Positions 9,741-19,089 of a stretch of DNA of 64,000 nucleotides are shown here, one piece after another. The DNA is from Aquincola tertiaricarbonis (GTDB lineage: Bacteria > Pseudomonadota > Gammaproteobacteria > Burkholderiales > Burkholderiaceae_C). The translations under genes were made by a program, and so were the position numbers. Numbering within the stretch: position 1 is the first letter of the stretch; every line of letters starts with the position of its first letter. The stretch covers positions 930,001-994,000 of the forward strand of contig NZ_CP097635.1 in the NCBI RefSeq assembly GCF_023573145.1. Reading direction: 5' to 3'. The notes under the pieces were generated by a model. The model saw only the letters and a list, made by a program, of their open reading frames with translations, made no database searches and had not been told where the DNA came from.

Positions 9741-11318
9741 TCAGAACATGATGCGCCGCATGTCGGCGAGCAGGTTGGCGAAGTGCACGTTGAAGCGCGC
9801 GGCGGCGGCACCATCGATGACCCGGTGGTCCCAGGACAGCGACAGCGGCAGCGTCAGCCGCCAGGCCGAGGTCTTTCCGTCGCTCGAATGCTGCTTCCAG
9901 TAGCTCTTGCACACGCCCATGATCGCGACCTCGGGCGCGTTGATGATCGGCGTGAAGTAGATGCCGCCGATGCCGCCGAGCGAGCTGATCGTGAAGGTGC
10001 CGCCCGACATCTGGTCGGGTTTCAACTTGCCGTCGCGTGCCAGCTTGGCGAGCTCACCCATCTCCTTGGTGATCTCTGGGATCGTCTTCTTGTCCACGTC
10101 GCGGATCACCGGCACCATCAGGCCGTTCGGTGTGTCGGCGGCAAAACCGATGTGCCAGTAGTTCTTCAGCACCAGCGCGTCGCCGTCCAGCGAGGCGTTG
10201 AACTCGGGAAACTTCTTCAGCGTCGCGACCGCCGCCTTCATCATGAAGGGCAGCATGCTGACCTTGACGCCCGACTTCTCGAGCTCCTTGTTCATCTGCA
10301 CGCGGAACTGCTCGAGCTCGGTGATGTCGGCCTCGTCGTGCGTCGTCACATGCGGGATGACGACCCAGTTGCGGTGCAGGTTTGCCGCCGAAATCTTCTT
10401 GATGCGCGACTGCTCCTTGCGCTCGATGGGGCCGAACTTCGCGAAGTCGACCTTCGGCCAGGGCAGCAGGTCGATGCCGCCCACGCCACCGCCCGCGGGC
10501 GCTGACGCGGCCTTGGGGGCAGGCGCCGCCGCCGCGCCACCGCTCTGGGCGAAGGCCTGCACGTCCTCGCGCAGGATGCGGCCGTGGTTGCCACTGCCCT
10601 TGACGCGGCCGAGGTCGACGCCCATCTCGCGCGCCAGCTTGCGCACTGCCGGGCCGGCGTAGGCGAGCGCGAAGGCGGCTTCGTCGATGCCGCCGCCCGG
10701 GGATGCCGCAGTGGCCGCGGCGGCCGGTGCGGTTGCCGCGACTGAGGGCGCAGCAGCCGCCGGCGCCGAGGCTGGCGCGCTGCCGGTGGATAGCGCCAGG
10801 ATGACACTGCCTTCGCTGACCTTGTCGCCAATCTTGACGCGGATCTCCTGCACCACGCCGCCGAGCGGGGCGGGAACGTCCATCGTCGCCTTGTCGGACT
10901 CGAGCGAGACCAGCGGATCTTCGGCCTTCACCGTGTCGCCGACCTTGACGTAGATCTCGATGACCGGCACGTCCTTGAAGTCGCCGATGTCGGGCACGCG
11001 CACTTCGGCCTTGCCGGCCGGTGCGTTGACGGGCGAAGGCGGCGCACTGATGCTGGGCTTGGCGGCCTCGGCCGGCGCCGCGCCGGCGGCGTCGAACTGC
11101 ATGATCACGCTGCCTTCGCTGACCTTGTCGCCGACCTTGACCGAGATGGCCTTGACGACGCCGCCCTGCGGCGCCGGCACGTCCATCGTCGCCTTGTCGG
11201 ACTCGAGCGAGATCAGCGGATCCTCGGCCTTGACCGTGTCGCCTACCTTGACGAAGACCTCGATCACCGGCACGTCCTTGAAGTCGCCGATGTCGGGTAC
11301 ACGAATGTCGATGCTCAT
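9741..11318 (-). CDS. aceF: Pyruvate dehydrogenase complex E2, dihydrolipoyl acetyltransferase
   Basis: A 525-residue E2 core. Two lipoyl domains lie at about residues 1-80 and 105-185, each with the ESDKATMDVPAP lysine site and nearly identical in sequence. They are followed by Ala/Pro linkers, a peripheral-subunit-binding domain (PAVRKLAREMGVDLGRVKGSGNHGRI) and the catalytic domain ending in the transferase motif HRVIDGAAAARF. It moves the acetyl group from lipoamide to CoA. The gene is 16 bases behind aceE and 13 bases before lpdA. The two lipoyl-coding segments are direct repeats at DNA level and could recombine. Confidence 0.96.
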   Translation of the reverse strand: MSIDIRVPDIGDFKDVPVIEVFVKVGDTVKAEDPLISLESDKATMDVPAPQGGVVKAISVKVGDKVSEGSVIMQFDAAGAAPAEAAKPSISAPPSPVNAPAGKAEVRVPDIGDFKDVPVIEIYVKVGDTVKAEDPLVSLESDKATMDVPAPLGGVVQEIRVKIGDKVSEGSVILALSTGSAPASAPAAAAPSVAATAPAAAATAASPGGGIDEAAFALAYAGPAVRKLAREMGVDLGRVKGSGNHGRILREDVQAFAQSGGAAAAPAPKAASAPAGGGVGGIDLLPWPKVDFAKFGPIERKEQSRIKKISAANLHRNWVVIPHVTTHDEADITELEQFRVQMNKELEKSGVKVSMLPFMMKAAVATLKKFPEFNASLDGDALVLKNYWHIGFAADTPNGLMVPVIRDVDKKTIPEITKEMGELAKLARDGKLKPDQMSGGTFTISSLGGIGGIYFTPIINAPEVAIMGVCKSYWKQHSSDGKTSAWRLTLPLSLSWDHRVIDGAAAARFNVHFANLLADMRRIMF

Positions 11319-11334
11319 GTTGCTGCGCCCCTTT

Positions 11335-14013
11335 TCAGACGGTCCACGGCGCGGCGCGCTCGGTGTCCAGGCCGTACTTGGCGATGGCTTCGGCCACCAC
11401 CGCGGGCTTCAACGTGCCTTCATCGGCCAGCGCCTTGAGCGCGGCGACGGTCACGTAGAAGCGGTCGACCTCGAAGAAGCGGCGCAGCTTGACGCGGTAG
11501 TCGCTGCGGCCGAAGCCGTCGGTGCCCAGCACCACGTAGCGGCGGCCGGCGGCCTGCACGTATTCGCGCACCTGGTCGGCGTAGTTGCGCATGTAGTCGG
11601 TCGACGCGATGACCGGCCCTTCGTTGCCTTCCAGGCAGGTCTCGACCCAGCTCTTGCGCCGCGGCTCGGTGGGATGCAGCAGGTTCCAGCGTTCAGCGGC
11701 CATGCCGTCACGGCGCAGCTCGTTGTAGCTGGTGGCGCTCCAGAGGTCGGCGCTGACGCCCCAGTCGTCCTTCAGCAGCTCGGCCGCCGCAATCACTTCG
11801 CGCAGGATCGTGCCGCTGCCCATCAGCTGGACCCGCAGGCCCTTCTTCGCCTTGCCGCCGGCCTTGAGTTTGTACAGGCCCTTCAGAATGCCCTGCTCGG
11901 CGCCTTCGCCGGCATCGGCCAGACCGGGATGCGGGTAGTTCTCGTTCATCAGGGTGACGTAGTAGTACACGTCCTCCTGCTGCTCGTACATGCGGCGCAT
12001 GCCGTCGCGGATGATGGTGACGACCTCGTAGGCGAAGGTCGGGTCGTAGCTGACGCAGTTTGGGATGGTGCCGGCGAGGATGTGGCTGTGGCCGTCCTCG
12101 TGCTGCAGGCCCTCGCCGTTGAGCGTGGTGCGCCCGGCGGTCCCGCCGAGCAGGAAGCCGCGCGCGCGCATGTCACCGGCCAGCCAGGCCAGGTCGCCGA
12201 CGCGCTGCAGGCCGAACATCGAGTAGTAGATGTAGAACGGGATCATCGGCACGTTGTTCGTGCTGTACGAGGTGGCGGCGACGATCCAGCTCGACATCGC
12301 GCCGCCCTCGTTGATGCCCTCCTGCAGCACCTGCCCGTCCTTGGACTCGCGGTAGTACATCAGCTGGTCGGCGTCCTGGGGCTTGTAGAGCTGGCCGACC
12401 GACGAGTAGATGCCGAGCTGGCGGAACATGCCTTCCATGCCGAAGGTGCGCGACTCGTCCGGCACGATCGGCACGACGTGCTTGCCGATGTTCTTGTCGC
12501 GCACCAGCGTGCCCAGCATCTGCACGAAGGCCATCGTGGTGCTGATCTCGCGCTCGCCGGAGTTGTCGAGCAGGCGCTGGAAGCTCGACAGCGGCGGGAT
12601 CGCGAGCGACGCCGAGGTGCGGCGCCGCTGCGGCAGGTAGCCACCTAGCGCGGCGCGCCGCTCGCGCAGGTACTTCATCTCCGGGCCGTCCTCGGGCAAC
12701 TTGATGAAGGGCACCTTCGCCAGGTCATCGTCCGACACCGGGATCTGGAATCGGTCGCGGAAGCCGCGCAGCGCGTCGGCCGTCATCTTCTTGGCCTGGT
12801 GCGAGATCATCTGGCCTTCGCCCGATTCGCCCATGCCGTAGCCCTTCACTGTCTTGGGCAGGATCAGCGTCGGCTGACCGGTGTGCTTCACTGCCGCGGC
12901 GTAGGCGGCAAAAACCTTCTGCGGGTCGTGGCCGCCGCGGGTGAGCTTCCAGATGTCGTCGTCGCTCAGGTCGGCGACGAGTGCCTTGGTTTCCTCGTAG
13001 CGGCCGAAGAAGTGCTCGCGCACGTAAGCGCCGCTCTTGCTCTTGAAGTCCTGGTACTCGCCGTCGACGCATTCCTCCATCAGCTGCAGCAGCTTGCCGC
13101 TCTTGTCCTTTGCGAAGAGGGCATCCCAGCCACCGCCCCAGAGCACCTTGATGACGTTCCAGCCGGCGCCGCGGAACACGCTTTCGAGTTCCTGAACGAT
13201 CTTGCCGTTGCCGCGCACCGGACCGTCCAGGCGCTGCAGGTTGCAGTTGATGACAAAGACCAGGTTGTCCAGGTGCTCGCGGCCGGCCAGCGAGATCGCA
13301 CCCAGCGACTCGGGCTCGTCCATTTCGCCGTCGCCCATGAAGGCCCAGACCTTGCGCTGCGTGGTCTCGGCCAGGCCGCGGCCCTGCAGGTACTTCAGGA
13401 AGCGCGCCTGGTAGATCGCAATCAAAGGACCCAGGCCCATCGAGACGGTGGGGAACTGCCAAAAGTCGGGCATCAGCCACGGGTGCGGATAGCTCGAGAG
13501 GCCCTTGCCGGCGGTCTCCTGCCGGTAGCTGAGCAACTGGTCTTCGGTCAGCCGTCCTTCGAGGAAGGCGCGGGCGTAGATACCCGGTGAGCTGTGACCC
13601 TGGATGAAGAGCAGGTCGCCGCCATGCGTGTCGGTCGGCGCGTGCCAGAAGTGGCCGAAGCCGATGTCGTACAGCGTGGCGGCCGACTGGAAGCTCGCAA
13701 TGTGGCCGCCGAGCTCCGAGCTTTCCTTGTTCGCACGCAGGATGATCGCGAGCGCGTTCCAGCGAATGATCGAGCGCAAACGGTGCTCGATGGCGCGGTC
13801 ACCGGGCGACCTGGCTTCCTGCTCCGGAGGAATCGTGTTCTTGTACGCCGTGGTCAGCGACCGCGGGATATACAGGCCGTCCCGACGCGCCTGATCGACC
13901 AGGCGATTGACCAGCAAGTTCGCGCGCTCCTGCCCTCGGTGCAGTTCCACTGCCTTGAGTGCGTCGAGCCATTCGCCGGTCTCCGCAGGATCGGCATCGT
14001 CGTTCATGTTCAT
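11335..14013 (-). CDS. aceE: Pyruvate dehydrogenase E1 component, homodimeric type
   Basis: An 892-residue thiamine-diphosphate enzyme that decarboxylates pyruvate and acetylates E2 lipoamide. The ThDP motif begins GDGEMDEPES near residue 230, and the protein is collinear with the AceE family through GRTTLNGEGLQHEDGHSH and the C-terminal TDGFGRSD. The ATG at 14013 is chosen because an AGGAG ribosome site lies about 5 bases upstream; a frame 17 codons longer exists without such a site. It heads the long leftward run of genes and faces a divergently transcribed PdhR-like regulator, the usual layout for a regulated pdh operon. Confidence 0.96.
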   Translation of the reverse strand: MNMNDDADPAETGEWLDALKAVELHRGQERANLLVNRLVDQARRDGLYIPRSLTTAYKNTIPPEQEARSPGDRAIEHRLRSIIRWNALAIILRANKESSELGGHIASFQSAATLYDIGFGHFWHAPTDTHGGDLLFIQGHSSPGIYARAFLEGRLTEDQLLSYRQETAGKGLSSYPHPWLMPDFWQFPTVSMGLGPLIAIYQARFLKYLQGRGLAETTQRKVWAFMGDGEMDEPESLGAISLAGREHLDNLVFVINCNLQRLDGPVRGNGKIVQELESVFRGAGWNVIKVLWGGGWDALFAKDKSGKLLQLMEECVDGEYQDFKSKSGAYVREHFFGRYEETKALVADLSDDDIWKLTRGGHDPQKVFAAYAAAVKHTGQPTLILPKTVKGYGMGESGEGQMISHQAKKMTADALRGFRDRFQIPVSDDDLAKVPFIKLPEDGPEMKYLRERRAALGGYLPQRRRTSASLAIPPLSSFQRLLDNSGEREISTTMAFVQMLGTLVRDKNIGKHVVPIVPDESRTFGMEGMFRQLGIYSSVGQLYKPQDADQLMYYRESKDGQVLQEGINEGGAMSSWIVAATSYSTNNVPMIPFYIYYSMFGLQRVGDLAWLAGDMRARGFLLGGTAGRTTLNGEGLQHEDGHSHILAGTIPNCVSYDPTFAYEVVTIIRDGMRRMYEQQEDVYYYVTLMNENYPHPGLADAGEGAEQGILKGLYKLKAGGKAKKGLRVQLMGSGTILREVIAAAELLKDDWGVSADLWSATSYNELRRDGMAAERWNLLHPTEPRRKSWVETCLEGNEGPVIASTDYMRNYADQVREYVQAAGRRYVVLGTDGFGRSDYRVKLRRFFEVDRFYVTVAALKALADEGTLKPAVVAEAIAKYGLDTERAAPWTV

Positions 14014-14168
14014 GGAGTCTCCTGGCGCCGGCGCCGTTCGGTCTGAACGCTCTCGGCAGGTCAATGCGAGGCGTGCGGCTCAACTGCCGCGACTCTTTTT
14101 TTGGATTCATCGAAAACGGGCAGATCGGCTGTGGCACCGTAGACGGCGATCAGTCCGGCCTGACTGGC

Positions 14169-14201
14169 TATCTGGTCTATCTGGTCTATCTGGTCTTACC
14201 A
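14169..14201. promoter_or_regulatory. Tandem 9-bp repeats ending in a PdhR/FadR-type operator
   Basis: Three perfect tandem copies of TATCTGGTC occupy 14169-14195. The last copy runs into TGGTCTTACCA at 14191-14201, a perfect TGGT-N3-ACCA palindrome. That form is the known half-site arrangement of FadR and PdhR operators. The site lies between aceE and the divergent regulator, about 180 bases from aceE and 90 from the regulator. A possible -10 (TAGTAT, 14213-14218) for the regulator lies just downstream, so binding would cover its promoter. Binding by the neighbouring regulator is inferred. Confidence 0.7.
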
Positions 14202-14286
14202 AACGGACCGGATAGTATCGAGACCTCTCCAGCAGTTCCATGCGGGTTCCCCCGCATGGCAGGCGGAGTTCACGTAGGAGCCTCTC

Positions 14287-15111
14287 GTGGCAAGCCAGCC
14301 GTCTTTCCGCGCCGTCGCGCATGTACGGCGCCCGCGCCTTTCGGACACGATCACCGACCAAATCGAGGACCTCATCGCCACCGGCAAGCTCAAGCCTGGC
14401 GACAGGATGCCCGCCGAACGCGACCTTGCGCAGCAGCTCGACGTGTCGCGCCCATCGCTGCGCGAGGCGCTGCTGATCCTCGAGAGCCGCGGCCTGCTGC
14501 AGGCCCGACGGGGCGGTGGCTTCAGCGTCACCGACGTGACCGCGCCGACGATCACCGATCCGTTGGTGCACCTGCTGCAGCGTCACCCCGAGACCGTTGA
14601 CGACATCCTCGAACTGCGCCACGGGCTGGAGTGCGTGGCGGCCGAGTTCGCCGCCTTGCGCGCCACCGAGGCCGACGACAAGCGGCTGCGCGAGATCGTC
14701 GGCGGCATGAAGCGCCGGCGCGGACCGGTCGACCCGCTCGAAGACACCGATCGCGATGTCGATTTCCACATGGCGGTCGCCGAAGCCTCGCACAACGTCG
14801 CCCTGGTGCACGTGATGCGGGGCATCTTCAACCTCATGCGCATCAACATGCTGCGCTCCCGCGAGGCGCTGTGCCACCAGGCCGAGAACGTCACACTGCT
14901 CGACGAACAGCATGCCCAGATTGCCAAGGCGATCACCGCGCGCGATCCCGCGGCGGCGCGCGCGGCGGCGAACATCCACTTGAGCTTCGTGCAGGCGAGC
15001 CTGCGCGAAGCCGCCAGCAAGGGGGGCCGAAAGGCCGGCAACGGCGCCGCCGCACCAGCCCCGAGTCCGGCCCGCGCCCGCAAGCGCAGCGACGGTGACG
15101 CCGGTGCCTGA
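14287..15111 (+). CDS. pdhR: GntR/FadR-family regulator, PdhR-like
   Basis: A 274-residue transcription factor. Residues 15-80 form the winged helix-turn-helix ([22 protein letters not shown]), and residues 100-240 the all-helical FadR-type ligand domain (FCD), with metal-site-like residues in the [16 protein letters not shown] segment. A basic Ala/Lys-rich tail follows. The GTG start at 14287 is supported by TAGGAG six bases upstream. It is divergent from aceE and directly followed by lipA, so it most likely senses pyruvate and represses the pdh operon, as in enterobacteria. The symbol is given by context and family. Confidence 0.88.
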   Translation: MASQPSFRAVAHVRRPRLSDTITDQIEDLIATGKLKPGDRMPAERDLAQQLDVSRPSLREALLILESRGLLQARRGGGFSVTDVTAPTITDPLVHLLQRHPETVDDILELRHGLECVAAEFAALRATEADDKRLREIVGGMKRRRGPVDPLEDTDRDVDFHMAVAEASHNVALVHVMRGIFNLMRINMLRSREALCHQAENVTLLDEQHAQIAKAITARDPAAARAAANIHLSFVQASLREAASKGGRKAGNGAAAPAPSPARARKRSDGDAGA

Positions 15112-16120
15112 TCCGGTCGGCGGTTTGGCGCCGGGCGATGCCACTGAATCGTTCGGTGGCTACGACCCGAGCGCGAAGCAGAAAGCGCGGGCCAAGACGG
15201 CGCGCATCCCGATCAAGGTGGTGCCCGCCGAGGTGCTGAAGAAGCCGGATTGGATTAGGGTCAAGGCGGCGACCCCGAATTCGCGCTTCTACGAGATCAA
15301 GCAAATCCTGCGCGAGCACAAGCTGCACTCGGTGTGCGAGGAAGCCTCGTGCCCGAACATCGGCGAGTGCTTCGGCAAGGGCACGGCCACGTTCATGATC
15401 ATGGGCGACAAGTGCACGCGGCGTTGCCCGTTCTGCGATGTCGGCCATGGCAGGCCCGACCCGCTGGATGCCAGCGAGCCGGAGAACCTGGCCAGGACGA
15501 TCGCGGCGCTCAAGCTCAAATACGTGGTGATCACGAGCGTCGATCGCGACGACCTGCGCGACGGCGGCGCGGCACATTTCGTCGAGTGCATTCGCCAGAC
15601 GCGCGAGCGCTCGCCGGCGACGACCATCGAGGTGCTGGTGCCCGACTTCCGTGGGCGCGACGACCGCGCGCTGGAGATCCTGATGGCTGCGCCGCCGGAC
15701 GTGATGAACCACAACCTCGAAACCGTGCCGCGCCTGTACAAGGAAGCGAGGCCCGGCAGCGACTACGCGTTCAGCCTAAACCTGCTGAAGAAGTTCAAGG
15801 CCCTGCACCCCGGCGTACCGACGAAAAGCGGGCTGATGGTCGGCCTCGGCGAAACCGACGAAGAGATTCTGGCCGTGATGCGCGACATGCGCGCGCACGA
15901 CATCGACATGCTGACGATCGGCCAGTACCTCGCGCCGAGCGGTCACCACCTGCCGGTGCGGCGCTACGTGCACCCGGACACCTTCCGCATGTTCGAGCGC
16001 GAGGCAACGGCGATCGGTTTCAGCCATGCCGCCGTTGGTGCGCTGGTGCGGTCAAGTTACCACGCCGATCAGCAGGCGCATGCCGCCGGCGTGCCGGACG
16101 GCAGATCCGGGCGCAGTTGA
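15095..16120 (+). CDS. lipA: Lipoyl synthase LipA
   Basis: A 341-residue radical-SAM enzyme that inserts two sulfurs into octanoyl chains on lipoyl domains. The auxiliary cluster cysteines are in [12 protein letters not shown] near residues 80-91 and the radical-SAM cysteines in CTRRCPFC near 106-113. The SAM-binding and C-terminal regions ([35 protein letters not shown]) are standard. The GTG start at 15095 overlaps the regulator gene by 17 bases, so the two are probably co-transcribed. It supplies the cofactor needed by the aceF and lpdA products on the other side of the regulator. A start further in is possible. Confidence 0.95.
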   Translation: MTPVPDPVGGLAPGDATESFGGYDPSAKQKARAKTARIPIKVVPAEVLKKPDWIRVKAATPNSRFYEIKQILREHKLHSVCEEASCPNIGECFGKGTATFMIMGDKCTRRCPFCDVGHGRPDPLDASEPENLARTIAALKLKYVVITSVDRDDLRDGGAAHFVECIRQTRERSPATTIEVLVPDFRGRDDRALEILMAAPPDVMNHNLETVPRLYKEARPGSDYAFSLNLLKKFKALHPGVPTKSGLMVGLGETDEEILAVMRDMRAHDIDMLTIGQYLAPSGHHLPVRRYVHPDTFRMFEREATAIGFSHAAVGALVRSSYHADQQAHAAGVPDGRSGRS

Positions 16121-16474
16121 GGCGAACGATGCGGCAAGTAGACCGCGTGTTACGACACCGCCAAGCAGGACGATCCTCGACCACTGCACCCGCTCCGGAC
16201 TGACACGCGGATCGGCATCATTGCGCGCACCAGCCGCCGCTGCCGGGCGATTGGACGGTGGGAGCATCGGAGGGCGGCTCGGTCACAAACCGGACTTGCC
16301 GAGCGCGGACTCCTGAGCGTCGGTCGTTGAGCGCCTTGCGTGCCAGTTATTGAGCCTGAGCGGGATGGGCACGGAGCAGAGTGACCAACTCTCATTCGAC
16401 TGAGGCCCAGTTTTCGAACTTCGGCTATCTCTATCTCCCGCTTTCGTGCTTTCAGTGTCGGTACCAGATCGCTG
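16121..16474. other. Intergenic stretch after lipA
   Basis: No convincing gene, RNA or terminator is seen. Short open frames here lack family features. It separates the conserved pdh/lipA block from the first mobile-region remnant. Confidence 0.5.
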
Positions 16475-17044
16475 TCAATGAAAATCTCTACTACTCGTCG
16501 CCAGCCCACCCAGCAAGGCCGTCAGATCCTCGACATGCCCGGCGATCAGGTTACGCACGTCGCCATCGCGCTGCCAGGTGCCCTTCACCGCCATCAGCTT
16601 TGAACGCAGCAGCGGCCCGCGCAACTGCGCCTTGAGCTTGGGCCAAACGATCACCTGCACGCTGCCGGTCTCGTCCTCCAGCGACACGAACATCACGCCC
16701 TTGGCGGTCTCAGGCTGCTGCCGCACCGTCACGATGCCGCAGGCCCGCGCCAACATCCCGTCCGGCGAGTCGTGCAACTCGGCCGCCGTGCACCAACCTT
16801 GCTTGGCCAGCACCGGCCGAAGGATGGCCAGCGGATGGCGGCGTAGCGTCAGGCCCGTGGCCGCGTAGTCCCACACGACCTCCTCACCCTCCGGCGCAGC
16901 CGGCAGTTCGAGCTCTTCCTCGTTCACCGGCGCCTGTTTCAGCAACTGCGGCGCCGAGCGCTGCCCGGCGGCCTCCCAGACCTGCTGTCGTCGATGGCCA
17001 GCCAGGCTCATCAGCGCATCGGCAGCGGCCAGCAACGTCATCTC
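16475..17044 (-). pseudogene. dnaE2: C-terminal remnant of error-prone DNA polymerase DnaE2
   Basis: About 190 codons with the DnaE2 C-terminus: TLRRHPLAILRPVL, the OB-fold segment GVMFVSLEDETGSVQVIVWP, and the typical end LTALLGGLATSSRDFH. A full DnaE2 has over 1000 residues. The remnant begins exactly where the left terminal repeat of the Tn3-family element starts (17045), so the transposon end marks the break. The rest of the gene is not on the other side of the transposon, so a deletion or rearrangement followed insertion. DnaE2 normally works in damage-induced translesion synthesis with ImuA/ImuB; this copy cannot. Confidence 0.88.
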
Positions 17045-17165
17045 GGGGTAATCGGATTTTTCCTGCAAATTGACACGCTGACCAAGAAAAACTCTAACCG
17101 CGACAAGCACTTGCAAAATCGGTTCTCGCGGACCCGTTGTGCTTTCGGTGCAGATTGACACGCTG
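17045..17165. repeat. Left Tn3 end: terminal repeat plus second copy 85 bp inside
   Basis: The terminal repeat begins GGGGTAATCG and contains TGCAAATTGACACGCTG at 17064-17080. A second copy, TGCAGATTGACACGCTG, lies at 17149-17165, exactly 85 bp further in, with CGACAAGCACTT between them at 17101-17112. The right end of the second Tn3-type element (41481-41601) shows the same three blocks at the same spacing. The plain terminal repeat at 24336 has no such inner copy. The arrangement may be extra transposase or recombinase binding sites; function is inferred. Confidence 0.8.
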
Positions 17166-17182
17166 CCACCTGCCCCAGCCGT

Positions 17183-18867
17183 TCACACCGCCGGCGCCTC
17201 GAACGCCCCACCTATCTGCTTGGCCCGGCGAAGATCGTCCGAGTGCAGGTACATCGAAGTGGTGGACAAGGACGCGTGCCGCAGGTTGTCTCGAACGGTC
17301 GTCAGCTCCGCCCCGCGCTGAAGCGCATGGATGCGTGTGTGTGGCGCATCCAGTGCGGCGTGGCCCGCCGCAGTTTCTCGGCCAGTGCCGGATTCGTGTC
17401 GGCCAGGACATCGGCCGTTTTGGCGAAGAACCTCTTCACGATTGCCCACAACCGCTTGGACGTGATGCCGACCTCGCCATCGAGGCTGCCGAGCAAAGGC
17501 GTGGCGGGGTTCCACTTGCCCGGCGTCACGGGAAGGCCGCGCTGTGCCAGATTCCGGGCCAGCACCCCACGCGCCAGTCCAGGCAGCACCACCTTGCCGG
17601 CCTTGCTGCCCTTGCCGACCACGTGCAACCAGTGATCGCCGTGCGCATCGACCTCGATCGATCCCAGCGTGGCGTGCACAAGTTCGCCGGCACGCAGCCC
17701 CGTGCTGTAGCTGAAGTCGATCAGGAAGCGAAGCCTTTGGGCTGCGCCCGGCTGCCAACCATACGACCACTCCAGCCCCTCGGCGGCAGTCCTCACCAGA
17801 TTCCATTCCCCCTCGGAGAAGGCTCTCGTCGTGTCCAGGGTCGTCTGCCTGGCGCCGCGGACCTTGATGCCGGCGAAGGGATTGGCCAGCACGTACCGCT
17901 GCTCGATCAGCCACCGGAACATCGAGCTCAGCACGGACAGCGCATAGGCCCTGGAGCGCGTGGACAGGCCGCCAGCGAACGGCCGCCACTCGGCGGAGTG
18001 GCGAGGTGACGCCGGCCCCACCCAACGCTGCCTCGGCGTCGGTTGCCGCAAGAAAGCCCGGTACGCCACGGCGTCCTCGGTGGCCAGCGAGGACAGGGCC
18101 ACGCCGCGCTCGACGATGGCCCACAGGATCAGCCGCTCGGCTTCCTTGCGGTAGGCCCGCTGCGTGGCGGGGGCTTCGTGCAACGACAGCCAAGCCTGGA
18201 CCGCCTCGTAGTCGTTGTTGGCCCGCAGGACGCACGACGCGCGCGGAGCACGATACAGGCCCATGCTGCCGTCGACCTCCTCTGGTACGACGAGCTTCTC
18301 CCAGGGGACCACATCCGATGGCGAGCTGGTTACCAGCAGCGCGCGAGCACGGTCAGTCAGGTCTTCATGCGCAGCGAAGAAGGCTTTGATCCGGCGCGCA
18401 CCGGCCACACCAAGGCCGTCGATGTCGACCCACCAACGTCTGCGGCGAGGTACCCGAAGCGTTAGGTCGGCCAGGGTCTTGATGCCGGACTTGCGTAGTA
18501 CTGCGGCGACGCCGGGCTCGAGCCAGTCGTCGATTGCGTCGCCGATCAGGGGGACGGGAACGGCTGCGCTACGGAGCTGTTCGACGGCGGCGGCCACGGC
18601 GCGCGCGGCCGCGGGGCCTTTGCGGGCAGGTCCCGTGAAGAGCTTTGCAAGGTCATCACGGTGGCGCGACCTGGCGAAGGCTGCGATGTCGCGGCGGATC
18701 GCTCCGATGACGCCCCGTGAGGATTGACCGGCCACGCGAGATTCACCGAGGTACCTCGTCACCGCATCTTTCGAGGCCAGACCCTCATGCCAGGCCCGCA
18801 GCGCCGCAAGGGCCGCAGAGTCAGGCAGTGACAGCGATGCTGCGGTTACAGACAGACCGGTTTCCAC
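17183..18867 (-). pseudogene. Tyrosine recombinase of the Tn3 element, frameshifted before the catalytic tyrosine
   Basis: The main frame runs from a GTG at 18867 to a stop at 17302 (521 codons). It carries an N-terminal helical region, a SAM-like DNA-binding domain and the integrase core with the first arginine in YSTGLRAGELV and the HWMRHTHAS box. Near 17330 one base appears to be missing. The true C-terminus (ALQRGAELTTVRDNLRHAS then TTSMYLHSDD) continues in another frame to 17183. The nucleophile tyrosine lies after the break. The related fragment at 40542-40805 reads through this point in one frame, which supports a lesion here, unless it is a sequencing error or rescued by frameshifting. 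Family role: cointegrate resolution. Confidence 0.85.
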
Positions 18868-18893
18868 GCAGATCAGTTTACTTCACTGGCAGT

Positions 18894-18925
18894 GCTATGC
18901 CGATAAGGTTAGTTATCGGCATAGC
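18894..18925. promoter_or_regulatory. Palindrome with 13-bp arms and 6-bp centre: probable recombination core site
   Basis: GCTATGCCGATAA (18894-18906) and TTATCGGCATAGC (18913-18925) are perfect inverted arms around the 6-base centre GGTTAG. This is the layout of tyrosine-recombinase core sites: two recombinase-binding arms around a 6-8 bp crossover region, as in dif or Tn4430-type sites. It lies 27 bp upstream of the recombinase start and between it and the divergent toxin-antitoxin genes, where Tn3 resolution sites normally are. It could also act as an operator for either promoter. Confidence 0.75.
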
Positions 18926-19054
18926 GTTGACAAGAGTCCACTTGCTCAAGGCTTGCACCGCCGGTTTCGGGCTTTGGGCGCCCTTGGTCAGCAGGGGCGG
19001 AGATGGCCGCGGCCGTCACATCTTGCCCTTGCCAGCTGTCTCCATTTGCCGCAT

Positions 19055-19083
19055 TTGCTCGGTTGGTCGGATTTGCTTAGAAT
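19055..19083 (+). promoter_or_regulatory. Promoter of the RES toxin-antitoxin operon, probably leaderless
   Basis: TTGCTC at 19055-19060 and TAGAAT at 19078-19083 are separated by 17 bp. The ATG of the antitoxin-like gene follows only six bases after the -10, so transcription would begin at or next to the start codon. No ribosome-binding sequence is present. The transcript is therefore predicted to be leaderless. Confidence 0.6.
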
Positions 19084-19089
19084 CTGCCT

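Noticed and set aside
14169..14201. The triple repeat as a start of a CRISPR array
   Set aside because: Units are 9 bp and contiguous without spacers. No CRISPR array or cas gene is seen in the window.
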